Below, piece by piece: positions 7,856 to 17,223 of a stretch of DNA of 64,000 nucleotides. Source of the DNA: Aquimarina mycalae. GTDB lineage: Bacteria; Bacteroidota; Bacteroidia; Flavobacteriales; Flavobacteriaceae. The number at the start of each line of letters is the position of its first letter. Within the stretch, counting starts at the first letter, position 1. The stretch is from contig NZ_JARYGY010000006.1 in the NCBI RefSeq assembly GCF_029906345.1, forward strand, positions 248,001 through 312,000, written 5' to 3'. Both the position numbers and the translations under genes were made by a program. The notes below the pieces were generated by a model that was given only the letters and a program-made list of their open reading frames with translations, was not told the origin of the DNA and did no database searches.

Positions 7856-9457
7856 TTACACATTGATTTCTTCGTTTATTAGTTGTTTTTCAATATGTTT
7901 AATGTAATAGGATGGGTTGATGCCTGTTTTTGCCTTAAAATGCTTTACTAGCGAATAACTACTTTTATATCCAACCTCTGAAGCAATGGATTGAATAGAA
8001 AATGATCTAAATTTCTTGTCATTTTTTAACCTTTTTAAAACATACGCTATTCTAAGATCATTGATATACTCTGTAAAGTTTTTCTTTTTATGGATGTTTA
8101 TGGTTTTAGATAGGTAGGTAGCATTGGTTTTTAACCTTTTTGCCATTGTTCTTAGATTGCATTCAGATTTTAGGAAGTATTCTTGTGACTCTAGTCTATC
8201 TATTCCTTTAATTATTTCATTAACCTTTTGATCATCAATAATAATCTCTTTAGGAGATGCCATCTTTTGGATAGAATTTTGTTTGCTAGCTTCTAAATGA
8301 TCAATTTCTTTTATGAGTTTATTGAACAATGTTTTATTAGATCGTTGCTTTTTGAAGTATAAGAAGACGATGCATATCAATGCTATTGTAGTAATTAAAA
8401 GAACCCAGAACATTATTTTTTTTTCATTACTCTCTTCAGCATGTTTAGCACTTAGGATTGTTATTTCTTTTTCATGAATGATATCTACCGTTTGATCTTT
8501 ATCCTTTTGATAAGATTCATTCAGTGTATTATATTTACTATGCCAAAGGGTTGCTTTTTCGAAGTCTTTTTTTGCATTGTAACAATTGGCTAATAATAAA
8601 TGAGATCGAATTGCGGGAGGTTTTAAGAAATCAGTTTCTTCATAGCGGCCTATACTATTTACTAGTTCTGTAATTGCCTTATCATAAAATTCTTGTTGGT
8701 AATAACAACTTGCAGTAAAATAACTTGTGTTTATTATTGGGAAAGACTTATTGTTTATTTCTTGCTTAGATAAAATGTCTTTAGCTTTGAATAAGAAATT
8801 AAGAGATTTATTATATTGTTTTTGATAATAATATACCATTCCTTTTTTAATGTATAAATCCAAAATGGCTTCGTTGTATTTTAGTTTCTTACTGATATCT
8901 AACCCTTTCTCTATATAATATAGAGTAGAATCATATTGCGTTTTATCTAAATATACTTCACTGGTAAGTACCAAAATGCTAACGTGACCTCCTTTGTTAT
9001 AAAAATTGGTGTTAGGTATCATTTTAAGTGAACGATGTGCTATTTTTAAAGCTTTATCTAATCGATTCATTCTCCTTAGGATAACTATAAGTCCTGCATT
9101 AGCTTTTATTTCCAATACTTTATGCTCCGTTAATTTTGCAACATCTAATGCTTTTGAATACGCATTAAGAGCATCTTTATTTTTTCCATCTCTAAGATGA
9201 ACATGACCTTTTCTTGTATACAGGATAGATAATAAAGAATCATTACGGTGTTCTTTGACTATTTCTTCTGCTATATTATAGTAGGACAGGCTTTCTTCAT
9301 AATCTTCATTGTCATAAAATACTTCTGCTTGTTCAATATATTCGATAGCATCTTGAATATTTTTTTTTTGAGCAGTAACGTAAAAAGAACTTAAAAGAAG
9401 AATTAATAGATATAAGAAAGAATATGTACGTTCTGAGGAATTCTTATGAGTTGTCAT
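7856..9457 (-). CDS. TPR-containing membrane regulator with C-terminal AraC-type HTH
   Basis: From the ATG at 9457 the protein has 533 residues. A signal/anchor segment TYSFLYLLILLLSSFYVTAQ is followed by about 300 residues of tetratricopeptide repeats (for example YYNIAEEIVKEHRNDSLLSI), a transmembrane helix IMFWVLLITTIALICIVFLY, a coiled region and a C-terminal AraC helix-turn-helix with SIASEVGYKSSYSLVKHFKA and TGINPSYYI. This is a one-component membrane-tethered regulator: periplasmic TPR sensor, cytoplasmic DNA-binding domain. The longer frame to 9481 would need a TTG start; the ATG with a promoter box 22 bases upstream is preferred. It lies directly upstream of the four small-peptide genes and could control them. 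Confidence 0.85.
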   Translation of the reverse strand: MTTHKNSSERTYSFLYLLILLLSSFYVTAQKKNIQDAIEYIEQAEVFYDNEDYEESLSYYNIAEEIVKEHRNDSLLSILYTRKGHVHLRDGKNKDALNAYSKALDVAKLTEHKVLEIKANAGLIVILRRMNRLDKALKIAHRSLKMIPNTNFYNKGGHVSILVLTSEVYLDKTQYDSTLYYIEKGLDISKKLKYNEAILDLYIKKGMVYYYQKQYNKSLNFLFKAKDILSKQEINNKSFPIINTSYFTASCYYQQEFYDKAITELVNSIGRYEETDFLKPPAIRSHLLLANCYNAKKDFEKATLWHSKYNTLNESYQKDKDQTVDIIHEKEITILSAKHAEESNEKKIMFWVLLITTIALICIVFLYFKKQRSNKTLFNKLIKEIDHLEASKQNSIQKMASPKEIIIDDQKVNEIIKGIDRLESQEYFLKSECNLRTMAKRLKTNATYLSKTINIHKKKNFTEYINDLRIAYVLKRLKNDKKFRSFSIQSIASEVGYKSSYSLVKHFKAKTGINPSYYIKHIEKQLINEEINV

Positions 9458-9478
9458 TATGATGAATATGTGTAATGT

Positions 9479-9486
9479 CAAATGTA
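9479..9486 (-). promoter_or_regulatory. Bacteroidota -7 box upstream of the TPR/AraC regulator
   Basis: On the minus strand the sequence TACATTTG matches the Bacteroidota -7 consensus TAnnTTTG exactly and ends 22 bases before the ATG at 9457. I see no good TTTG -33 element at the right distance, so the match is partial. Confidence 0.45.
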
Positions 9487-9676
9487 AGTAATACTTTTAT
9501 TTTTACAGAATATTTATATATGGTACTACGATTGGTTACCGTTGAAAAGATTATAAACAGTGTAGTAATGATTCTATGTAATATTTACTGAAATGAAGTT
9601 GTTAAGTAACTTTATTTAGTAAATACTTAAAAAATGAACTGTAAATCGACATAATAATTATATAGGTATACTCATT

Positions 9677-12607
9677 TTAAGTATCAAAATAATCAATAGG
9701 TTTTTTACCATATCGCGTTTCATAAAGTCTGCTAAATCTAGTAACATGGGTAAATCCTACAGATAGAGCAACGGCTTTTACATTTTCATACGTTTTATTT
9801 TCTAACAAATACCGAGCTTTTGTTAGTATGATTTCCTGTTGAAATTTTTTAGGACCCAGACCAGTAACCATTTTTATTTTTCGTCTTAGTTGACGTTCTC
9901 CTAGATTTAATTCTTGTGTAAGATTTGATAATTTAAATTCTGAACTCTCTAAGTTTTTTTCAATAATTTCGGCAGCTTTTTTAATTAGATCAATATCAGA
10001 TTTATTTTGCTTACTGAAGTTTTTGTCAATGATTCTATCACTGTAATTGTCAGCTTTTTGGTTTGTTGTCTCAGAAAGTTCTTTTACAGGATGTATGATT
10101 TTCTCTTTTAACTTTTTACGTTCTTGATATCGGTATATCAAATTATAGGTTCTAGCAAGAAGTTCTGAAGCATTAAAAGGTTTAGAAAGATAATCATCTG
10201 CACCAATAGTTAATGCTTTTAATTTTTTTTCCTTACCCAACAAAGCAGTAAGCATGATAAAAGGAATGTCGTAATAAGACGTGTCTTGCTTTATATATTT
10301 TAACAATGAATATCCATCCATCACTGGCATCATCACATCAGAAATGATAAGGTCAATCTTATTTTGCTGTAATAAACTTAGAGCTTCAGAGCCATTATTT
10401 GCCCTTACAATTTGATATTGTTTTTGTAAAATAGAAACAATATAATTTTGCATATCTGGATGATCCTCTACTACTAAAACAGTATACTTTTTGTTTATTT
10501 CTATATCTTTAGATATTAGATGATCTCTTGATACATTGGCATCATCTGGTTTGATATTAGACTGTTCTACTTTTTTGATACTATTTTCTAAGACAGGTAT
10601 TTTTACTGTAATCGTAGTCCCTTTTTCTAATTGGCTTTCTATATTAATTTCTCCTTGCATAAGATCTACAAGTTCTTTTACTAATGATAAACCAATTCCT
10701 GATCCACCTTTAGGTGGTTTTAATGGGTCATTGCTTTGAAAATATCTATCAAAAATATGAGGAAGATCTTTATTTGAAATTCCAGTCCCTGTGTCGTTTA
10801 TTAGTATTTGTAAGTTAGAATCGTTTAAAGAAGTAATAAAATTTATTTTACCTTTTTGAGGAGTGTATTTGAAGGCATTAGAAAGCAGATTATTGATAAT
10901 TTTTTCAATTTTAAAAGCATCAATAGCTATAAGGTATTTATGTAGGTCATTAAAATCATAACTAAAATTAATTGCTTTTTGTTCTGATAAAAAACTAAAA
11001 CTATGTACACTTTTTTTAAAAGTTTTAGAAATATCAACCATATGATTGTTCAGTACTGATTTATTAGCTTCTAACCGGGATAGATCAAGTATATCATCAA
11101 CTAATGTTTTTAACGAATTAGCATTTTTTTGAATTATTTGGATTTTTTCTCTTGCACCGACAGGTAAGAAGTCATTGTGCTCTTGTAGTATTTGGGTAGC
11201 GGGCCCTGATATTAGAGTAAGTGGTGTACGAAGTTCATGAGATATATTTGTAAACAACCTTGATTTAGAGTTGTTTAATTCATTTAATTCTTCTTTCTGC
11301 TGCGATAATAATTGATTTAATTTTCGTCTTCTTTTCAATCCATAATAAAGCGATATTACCAAGATAATCATCATTAAAAACAAACAACTTAAGATCGTAA
11401 TTAGCCAATCTTTTTGTCTACTTACTCGTTGCTCTAACATATTTTGTTCTCTATTGGCATCGATTTTAGCTCGCAGAATTTCTGATTCAAGTTTAATAGT
11501 TTTTTCGTCAAAAATATTATGCTCAAAAACATGAATCAATGGAACCACATTATTAAAAACCTTAAGAGCATTTTCAGGTTGATTTAATTCATTTAACGTT
11601 TCGGCATAGAGCATACCAGTGTGAAATAACTCATGAGTGGATTGAACGTCTTGCAATGCAAATGTATAAGCTAATTTTGCATAATGTAATCGTTTTTCTT
11701 GATCACTTCTTTTCTTTTCTAATAGGCTAAGGTTTTTATAGGTAGTAGCAATTATTGCTTTGTGACCAGATTTAACGGCATTTTTAAGTGCTTTTTCTAG
11801 GTAATAAGGAACTTCGTCGATTTTGTTTTTGTGCATAAGAATCCGAGCCATTACGTTTCCTGCTCTTCCGATATTAAAATCATTACCATGATTAAGCGAT
11901 GCATTCCAACCATCTAGGGCAAAGGATAATGATAGATCTAATTGTTTAAGTTCATAATAGTTCTCAGAGACTCTTATTAATAAAATTGGATGTATATTAA
12001 AATCAGAAAATCCATTAGTTTCTATAAACTTTTGAAAAGAGGTATATGTATTAATGGCTTCTTCAAAATTTGCCTGTGTTACATAATTACGACTTTGTTC
12101 ATAGGCAATTATTTGCCTCGATTTTAAAAGACACTTTTTATTTTTTGATATGTCTATCATATCTTCGGCATCTTTTAAATATGAAATACTGATATTAGTG
12201 TTGTTTAATTGATGATTAGCAATACCTAATCGTATCAAACTTTGGATATGGATTTTTTCTTTTAAATCAGACTTTTCTTCATTTTGAATAAACCTAAGTG
12301 ATGTATGCGCAAAATAGTTAGCGCTATCAGGTTTTTTTAATTTATGGTAAGCTTCTGCTAAAAGATTACTAATATTAGCTTTCGCTATATTTTGTGTTGA
12401 TACGTTAAAATGTTTACGTAACTGGGTTATCTCCTTAGAAGTTTTACGTTTGAAGAAAACATCATAACTATTTTTATTACAATCTGTAGACTGAGTTATT
12501 GTAGCAATACCATTATCAATTTCTTTGGTTTGATAAGCAAAACTACCTAGACAGTACAATAACATAAAAACTAATATCATGTTTTGTAAGGAAAGTTTCT
12601 TTTTCAT
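9677..12607 (-). CDS. Hybrid histidine kinase/response regulator with TPR sensor and AraC HTH
   Basis: This 976-residue protein combines a whole two-component pathway in one chain. In order: signal peptide (MKKKLSLQNMILVFMLLYCL), TPR-rich sensor region (about 60-390), one transmembrane helix (about 398-420), HisKA with phospho-accepting His in SHELRTPLTLISGP, HATPase with NNLLSNAFKYTP and GSGIGLSLVKELVDLMQG, receiver domain (VLVVEDHPDMQNYIV ... LIISDVMMPVMDGYSLLKYI, Asp acceptor in ISDVMMP), then an AraC helix-turn-helix with SVGFTHVTRFSRLY at the C-terminus. It resembles hybrid two-component systems of Bacteroidota but has TPRs instead of the usual beta-propeller sensor. The target genes are unknown; the metzincin-like lipoprotein upstream on the same strand and the peptide cluster are near. 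Confidence 0.92.
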   Translation of the reverse strand: MKKKLSLQNMILVFMLLYCLGSFAYQTKEIDNGIATITQSTDCNKNSYDVFFKRKTSKEITQLRKHFNVSTQNIAKANISNLLAEAYHKLKKPDSANYFAHTSLRFIQNEEKSDLKEKIHIQSLIRLGIANHQLNNTNISISYLKDAEDMIDISKNKKCLLKSRQIIAYEQSRNYVTQANFEEAINTYTSFQKFIETNGFSDFNIHPILLIRVSENYYELKQLDLSLSFALDGWNASLNHGNDFNIGRAGNVMARILMHKNKIDEVPYYLEKALKNAVKSGHKAIIATTYKNLSLLEKKRSDQEKRLHYAKLAYTFALQDVQSTHELFHTGMLYAETLNELNQPENALKVFNNVVPLIHVFEHNIFDEKTIKLESEILRAKIDANREQNMLEQRVSRQKDWLITILSCLFLMMIILVISLYYGLKRRRKLNQLLSQQKEELNELNNSKSRLFTNISHELRTPLTLISGPATQILQEHNDFLPVGAREKIQIIQKNANSLKTLVDDILDLSRLEANKSVLNNHMVDISKTFKKSVHSFSFLSEQKAINFSYDFNDLHKYLIAIDAFKIEKIINNLLSNAFKYTPQKGKINFITSLNDSNLQILINDTGTGISNKDLPHIFDRYFQSNDPLKPPKGGSGIGLSLVKELVDLMQGEINIESQLEKGTTITVKIPVLENSIKKVEQSNIKPDDANVSRDHLISKDIEINKKYTVLVVEDHPDMQNYIVSILQKQYQIVRANNGSEALSLLQQNKIDLIISDVMMPVMDGYSLLKYIKQDTSYYDIPFIMLTALLGKEKKLKALTIGADDYLSKPFNASELLARTYNLIYRYQERKKLKEKIIHPVKELSETTNQKADNYSDRIIDKNFSKQNKSDIDLIKKAAEIIEKNLESSEFKLSNLTQELNLGERQLRRKIKMVTGLGPKKFQQEIILTKARYLLENKTYENVKAVALSVGFTHVTRFSRLYETRYGKKPIDYFDT

Positions 12608-12707
12608 TGGAGCATGAAGTTAAATGATCTTTTTTAGAACATAGTTTGAAATTCTAATAAAGAAACTTTTTTTAAGGTACAAAAATAAGATTTAATACAG
12701 CGGATTC

Positions 12708-14381
12708 TTATTGGCTCCAGCTATCTAAAAGAGTAGGATTAGTTGGTAACCCGTTTTTTTCTGCATCTGGTGTTGATAACAATTCTATCATGGATACTGT
12801 TCCATTACTAGCACGTAGATTCACTGCTCTGGTCTTGAAACTTTTTGAATCTAGAGGATCCAAAGTGTTGTCTAAATCTATTGGTAGCATATATACTTTG
12901 GTTACTCCTCCTTGCACAATTCTTAGGCTAACATCACAACCGCCTTGCGGACAGTAAATAGCATCAGCTCTTAATCGATCGTCCTCTATTGTAGGATCAA
13001 ATAAATCAATGATACCACTTGTATATGGACCTATTGGGTTGTATATAATATTGGCTTGAGGAGTTACTGAACTTACACCAGCCATCACACTAATCACTTC
13101 TATATTTCTTTCTATTGCATAAGAAACACCATCATTAGTAATAGTATTGGAGTAATCCAGAGAGGTATCGTCCCAGCTTGCATAGTTTCCAGATTGTTGA
13201 TTCCATATCACGACATGTCCTTCGAGGTAATTTTGCATTTTAAATACGGAATAGTCAGAAAAATGTCTTAACAAAAAACCTTCTTCTTGATCACCTGTGC
13301 CACCACCTTGCATTGGATCTTGTTTATAAACACCTATAGTTCCACCTACTGCGTTAGATTGAACCGTTGGCGGGATGAACTTTTTATTTGGTATATCAAA
13401 GGCCCAAGTTGGACCAGCGTGTGTGTTTTTATAATTATCAGGGGCACTAATTCCGTGCATATTGCCTTTGTAAGGATACTCTTGATTATTTCCCCAATGC
13501 GGTAAAGATAATGCATGGCCAAGCTCATGATGTAAAATACCAATTGCTTTTCCATTTCCAACACCTCCGAAACCTCCAGCTTGGCCACCAGATGGAACCC
13601 CGTAAATATTGACATAGAATAAAGAAACTCGTCCTTTGGTTCCAGCGGCTGCTTTAAGCGCTCTGTTCCATTGCGAAGCTGTAGCCTGTTCTCCATCAAA
13701 ACCAACACCGTTTAGATCCTGATATTCTTGAGTAGAGCTAACTCTAGTTGCTTTTGCATTGGCATCTCGTCTTGGAGGGACAGTTAATTCATTAAAGATA
13801 ATATTCGGAATCCTTTTAAGCTCGATCTCAGAAGCTGGCCATTTGGCTTCTAGTTCTTCTTTCCAGCCTGTAGGATAATCTCCAGGAGAAGATTCAAAAA
13901 AATGAGCATCAAACATAGTCAGGATTACTTTGTTAGGTGCTCCAATTTTCAAATTATCAAAAATAACATTTTGATTACCTGATTGTATCGTAATCTTAAG
14001 ACCTGGTTGCACCCATTCTTTAGGTATTAACCCAGTAAAACTGTCTTCATAATTATGATTGACTTGTCCAGGTCTTAAATCAATAGTGCCAGGTGGAGTA
14101 GTAGGGCCACTTAATTCAAGAGTAGTTGTAGTGCTACCCAGTTCTAAGGTTGCATTAACTGGTGAGCCATCAGAAGAAGTTATCTGTGCTTTTAGTAATG
14201 CAGCTTTATTACTAACTAATTTAAACATTTCATCATCTGGATGTTGCACATGTGTTTGTGCAAAGAAAACTTCAAAATCTCTATCTGAATTATATGGGTT
14301 TGTTGGTCCTGATGAATCATCATTGCTACAGCCAATGAGCATTATTATTAGCGCAAAGAATGAAATGGCTTTATTGGTCAT
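12708..14381 (-). CDS. Metzincin-like zinc metallopeptidase lipoprotein (M66-like)
   Basis: The 557-residue protein starts MTNKAISFFALIIMLIGCSN, a lipoprotein signal followed by acidic residues. At residues 285-295 it has HELGHALSLPH, a zinc-binding H-E-x-x-H-x5-H motif of the metzincin type with Ser in place of the usual Gly. Downstream the segments GPTWAFDIPNKKFIPP and DPMQGGG, then a FLLRHFSDYSVFKMQNYLEG region, resemble the StcE/TagA-like M66 peptidases, which cleave glycoproteins such as mucins. It would act outside the cell, anchored by lipid. The M66 assignment is by eye and needs a profile search; the zinc peptidase motif itself is clear. It lies 168 bases after the LytTR gene on the same strand. 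Confidence 0.7.
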   Translation of the reverse strand: MTNKAISFFALIIMLIGCSNDDSSGPTNPYNSDRDFEVFFAQTHVQHPDDEMFKLVSNKAALLKAQITSSDGSPVNATLELGSTTTTLELSGPTTPPGTIDLRPGQVNHNYEDSFTGLIPKEWVQPGLKITIQSGNQNVIFDNLKIGAPNKVILTMFDAHFFESSPGDYPTGWKEELEAKWPASEIELKRIPNIIFNELTVPPRRDANAKATRVSSTQEYQDLNGVGFDGEQATASQWNRALKAAAGTKGRVSLFYVNIYGVPSGGQAGGFGGVGNGKAIGILHHELGHALSLPHWGNNQEYPYKGNMHGISAPDNYKNTHAGPTWAFDIPNKKFIPPTVQSNAVGGTIGVYKQDPMQGGGTGDQEEGFLLRHFSDYSVFKMQNYLEGHVVIWNQQSGNYASWDDTSLDYSNTITNDGVSYAIERNIEVISVMAGVSSVTPQANIIYNPIGPYTSGIIDLFDPTIEDDRLRADAIYCPQGGCDVSLRIVQGGVTKVYMLPIDLDNTLDPLDSKSFKTRAVNLRASNGTVSMIELLSTPDAEKNGLPTNPTLLDSWSQ

Positions 14382-14498
14382 GGTTCGATTATTTAGGGTT
14401 GATTATTTTGGTTTAAAAGTATAGCCTAAGTATATTTTTAATATACTGTTTAGGTTACGATTTAAAAGAACCCTTAAATAATATTAAAATTGTTTATG

Positions 14499-14544
14499 AT
14501 GTCCGTTTTTGTCAGTATTCAATATCTAATGTCCGTTTTTGTCA
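14499..14544. repeat. 16-bp direct repeat with 30-bp period
   Basis: The 16-base sequence ATGTCCGTTTTTGTCA occurs exactly twice, at 14499-14514 and 14529-14544. The period of 30 bases is close to three helical turns, so two protein subunits would sit on the same face. It lies between the 3' end of the LytTR regulator gene and the upstream region of the metzincin-like gene, both on the minus strand. Confidence 0.75.
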
Positions 14545-14549
14545 TTTTT

Positions 14550-15305
14550 TTATTCCAACCACTCTTTGAAATCTTTTACGCGTTCTCTTGCAACGATCAC
14601 ATCTTGTTCATTAAAGTGATGTAGCTTTATCTGTAATCTTGAGTTGGTATATGATATAATATCTTTAATTGCATTAATATTAATATAGAACTTGCGATTT
14701 ACTCGATAGAATTGTTGTGGATTCAGTTCATCCTCTAGAGATTCTAAAGTGGTGTCTATAAGATAATTTCGGTTTTCAGTGGTATGTAAATATGTGCCTT
14801 TGTTTTCAGAATAAAAGCATTCAATATCTTCTACAGAAAATATTTTAAGATGTTGCCCTACACGTGCTGTAAAACGTTTTTTATATACTCGATCCATGGG
14901 GTTGATCAACAGTTTTTTAATATCCTCAAAATCTACTTTCAAAGATTGTGTAGCCGGTATTTGTTCTTTGTATTTTTTTACAGCTGTTTCTAGTTCTTCG
15001 TCATCAATTGGCTTGAGTAAATAATCAATACTATTTAATTTAAATGCTTTTAGAGCATACTCATCATAAGCAGTTGTGAAAATGATGGAACTTTTAATGG
15101 TAATAGTATCAAATATTTCAAATGATAGCCCATCACTTAATTGAATATCTAAAAAGATCAGATCAGGATGTTCGTTATTATTAAACCACTCAATAGATTC
15201 ACTTACAGAATGTAACATGGTGTCAACTTTAATATCGAGATCATCCAGCATACGACTTAGTCTTCTGGCAGCAGGTTTTTCGTCTTCAATTATTAGTACG
15301 TTCAT
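14550..15305 (-). CDS. LytTR-family response regulator
   Basis: The 251-residue protein has an N-terminal receiver domain: acidic pocket in VLIIEDEKPAARRLSRML, phospho-acceptor Asp in PDLIFLDIQLSDGLSFEIFD, Thr in IIFTTAYDEYALKAFKLNSI and Lys in DYLLKPI. The C-terminal LytTR DNA-binding domain (about 145-250) shows FTARVGQHLKIF, IECFYSENKGTYLHTTENR and FYRVNRKFYININAIKDI. Its kinase partner is very likely the LytS-type protein encoded at 18231, at the far end of the same gene string. It is the last gene of that string, 13 bases after the amidohydrolase. Candidate binding sites lie before the TonB receptor and the TPR gene. Confidence 0.92.
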   Translation of the reverse strand: MNVLIIEDEKPAARRLSRMLDDLDIKVDTMLHSVSESIEWFNNNEHPDLIFLDIQLSDGLSFEIFDTITIKSSIIFTTAYDEYALKAFKLNSIDYLLKPIDDEELETAVKKYKEQIPATQSLKVDFEDIKKLLINPMDRVYKKRFTARVGQHLKIFSVEDIECFYSENKGTYLHTTENRNYLIDTTLESLEDELNPQQFYRVNRKFYININAIKDIISYTNSRLQIKLHHFNEQDVIVARERVKDFKEWLE

Positions 15306-15318
15306 ATGTTGATGTTAT

Positions 15319-16458
15319 TTATTTTTTTGGTTGTATTTCTTTTCCCGCTTTCCAGATGGATTCAATAGTTTCTATATTTTTTATATCTTCTATTGGGTTT
15401 TTACTAAGTAATAAAATATCGGCAATATATCCTTCTTTTACGTAGCCTATTTTACCAAGATTAAATCGATCAGCAGGATAGGATGTTGCTCCTTTCAAAA
15501 CTTCCAGGTTCGGTACTCCTGCTTCTGATATTAATATTAATTCTTTATAAAGATCAGTGCCGTGGTTGATATTGGCGTTTGGTGGATCTGTACCTGTTAA
15601 TATTGGTACTTTTGCATCATATAATCGTTTGATCTCTTTTTTGAGAAACTGTTCAACTTTTGCAGTTTCTTCATCACTTTTTTTGAAGTATAATTTCTGG
15701 ACTAAAATATTGGTTAATAATGTTGGGATGACAAAAAAATCTTTATTGTTTGTAAGTTCTGTAAGCAAATCATCTTTCATTCGTTTATCTGTCCAGATAT
15801 GAACTAAACCATCTGCATTATTATTGAGGACCTGATAGGCATCTTCGACTTTTGAAATGTGTACTACAACTTTTTTATTCTTTTGATGAGCTTCTTTAAT
15901 AATTGCCTTAACGATTTCATGGGATAAGGTAGGTTTCCATGGCTCTACAATAATCTTTATATGATCTACATTTGCATTCACCCGATCTTCTACAAACTTA
16001 ACGGCATCTTCGGGTTTGGTTAGCGTTGGTACAGGAAATCCATATTGGGTACCGTGTCCTTCTGGAGCAGTAGCGGCGTACCCAGCTACATAAAACCTAG
16101 CATAATCGGTAGAATCTTTCAAGGATTTCATCATTTTTTGATAAGGCTCTACTCCATGCATATCAAGTAAGTTTAGTACACCTGCTTGTGCAGCTTCGGT
16201 AAGCGCATTCGGTGCCCAAGCATGTACATGGCAATTTGTCATTCCAGGCATTAAGAACTTTCCATTACCATTAATTACCGTAGCTTCTGTGGATATAGTA
16301 GGAGCTACCTTAACAATGATTCCGTCTTTGATATATACAGACGTTTTTTTGATTACTTTTTCGCCTGTAAAAAGAGTAACATCTTTGATAACAAAGGATT
16401 CTTGTGCTGAAAGTATTCCTACAAAGAATACTAGAATAAGATGTAAAAGTGTTTTCAT
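15319..16458 (-). CDS. Exported amidohydrolase, imidazolonepropionase-like
   Basis: The 379-residue protein has a signal peptide (MKTLLHLILVFFVGILSAQ) and a complete amidohydrolase metal site: H-x-H in MTNCHVHAWAPNA (about residue 77-79), a Lys-like position in DHIKIIVEPWKP, His in KKVVVHISK and GLVHIWTDK, and Asp in PILTGTDPPNANINHG. The C-terminus LGKIGYVKEGYIADILLLSK is the usual closing motif of the family. It would hydrolyse an amide or ester bond of a small substrate in the periplasm; the substrate is not evident. Its place between the 2TM genes and the LytTR regulator suggests it is co-transcribed with them. Confidence 0.85.
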   Translation of the reverse strand: MKTLLHLILVFFVGILSAQESFVIKDVTLFTGEKVIKKTSVYIKDGIIVKVAPTISTEATVINGNGKFLMPGMTNCHVHAWAPNALTEAAQAGVLNLLDMHGVEPYQKMMKSLKDSTDYARFYVAGYAATAPEGHGTQYGFPVPTLTKPEDAVKFVEDRVNANVDHIKIIVEPWKPTLSHEIVKAIIKEAHQKNKKVVVHISKVEDAYQVLNNNADGLVHIWTDKRMKDDLLTELTNNKDFFVIPTLLTNILVQKLYFKKSDEETAKVEQFLKKEIKRLYDAKVPILTGTDPPNANINHGTDLYKELILISEAGVPNLEVLKGATSYPADRFNLGKIGYVKEGYIADILLLSKNPIEDIKNIETIESIWKAGKEIQPKK

Positions 16459-16514
16459 TTTGACCGATGATTATTTATTTGATTAATGATCGATAACGTT
16501 TTTTGATATGTAGT

Positions 16515-16820
16515 TTACTCCCAAAGTTGTTTTTCATTATCTTCTTCATCCATATATTTTCTAATTCTACGTTCTTCCCAATCTTTATCGAACATAGGAT
16601 TAAGTCTGTATGCTTTTACAGCGTGAAAAGCTAAACCTATTCCCCAACCAAAAGCAGCCCATAAAAACCAAGCATTTCGCCATTCATTTAGGTAATAATT
16701 TAAACCTGCAAGAAACCCGATAATTACAATGTAAGAAAAGAGGTTATTATAAAATTTCTTTAGTTCATCTACGCGTTCTTTTGCACGTTCATATCTTTTT
16801 TGTTCTTCGAAATCTTTCAT
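16515..16820 (-). CDS. 2TM domain protein (copy 5 of the free array)
   Basis: The 101-residue protein starts with a charged helix (ERAKERVDELKKFYNNLFSY), has two transmembrane helices (about residues 28-45 and 53-70) and ends with DKDWEERRIRKYMDE. That is the whole 2TM domain: basic amphipathic helix, two membrane helices, a conserved W-G-I-G-L-x-F-H segment at the second helix and a WEERKI tail. This copy resembles most closely the domain fused to the LytS kinase at 18231. It lies 56 bases after the amidohydrolase on its 5' side and is the last 2TM gene in the series. Confidence 0.85.
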   Translation of the reverse strand: MKDFEEQKRYERAKERVDELKKFYNNLFSYIVIIGFLAGLNYYLNEWRNAWFLWAAFGWGIGLAFHAVKAYRLNPMFDKDWEERRIRKYMDEEDNEKQLWE

Positions 16821-16853
16821 GATGATTAGTTTTTATTAGTGTTTTGATTGATA

Positions 16854-17168
16854 TTATAATACGTCAAAGGTGTCATCCTCTTTCATAAGTTTTTTGATTT
16901 TTCGGTCTTCCCAGTTTTTACCAAAAATGAAATTCTTTTTAAAAACCTTCAATCCGTGAAATAATAATCCTATTCCCCAAAGCACAGGAGTAATATATAA
17001 GTGAGGTTGCGACCAATTTTTAAAACCCTGACTTTCAAAATTAGTATTGATAAATAGTATAATTATATTGATGACAATATAAAAAGTTACATGGGTATAA
17101 AATCCTCTTTCGTCAGCTACTCTTTGTTTAGCAAGCTCATATTTATTTTTGTCTTCAAAATCTTGCAT
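16854..17168 (-). CDS. 2TM domain protein (copy 4 of the free array)
   Basis: The 104-residue protein has the 2TM pattern: N-terminal YELAKQRVADERGFYTHVTF, two membrane helices separated by a loop rich in polar residues (SQGFKNWSQPHLY), the LWGIGLLFHGLKVF signature in the second helix and FGKNWEDRKIKKLMKE at the end. It is very similar to the next gene at 17224, with which it shares loop and tail, so the pair arose by recent duplication. It is 33 bases downstream-facing from copy 5. No enzymatic residues are seen; the family may modulate a membrane kinase, which is inference from the fused copy. Confidence 0.85.
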   Translation of the reverse strand: MQDFEDKNKYELAKQRVADERGFYTHVTFYIVINIIILFINTNFESQGFKNWSQPHLYITPVLWGIGLLFHGLKVFKKNFIFGKNWEDRKIKKLMKEDDTFDVL

Positions 17169-17223
17169 GATGATTAATTTTAGATTGTTGTTTATTTGAT
17201 TGATTTTTTTGAGTTGTTAATGA

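Noticed and set aside
13346-13708. Open frame of 120 codons inside the metzincin-like gene.
   Set aside because: It is a shadow in another frame of the same strand; the main frame has the zinc motif and signal peptide.
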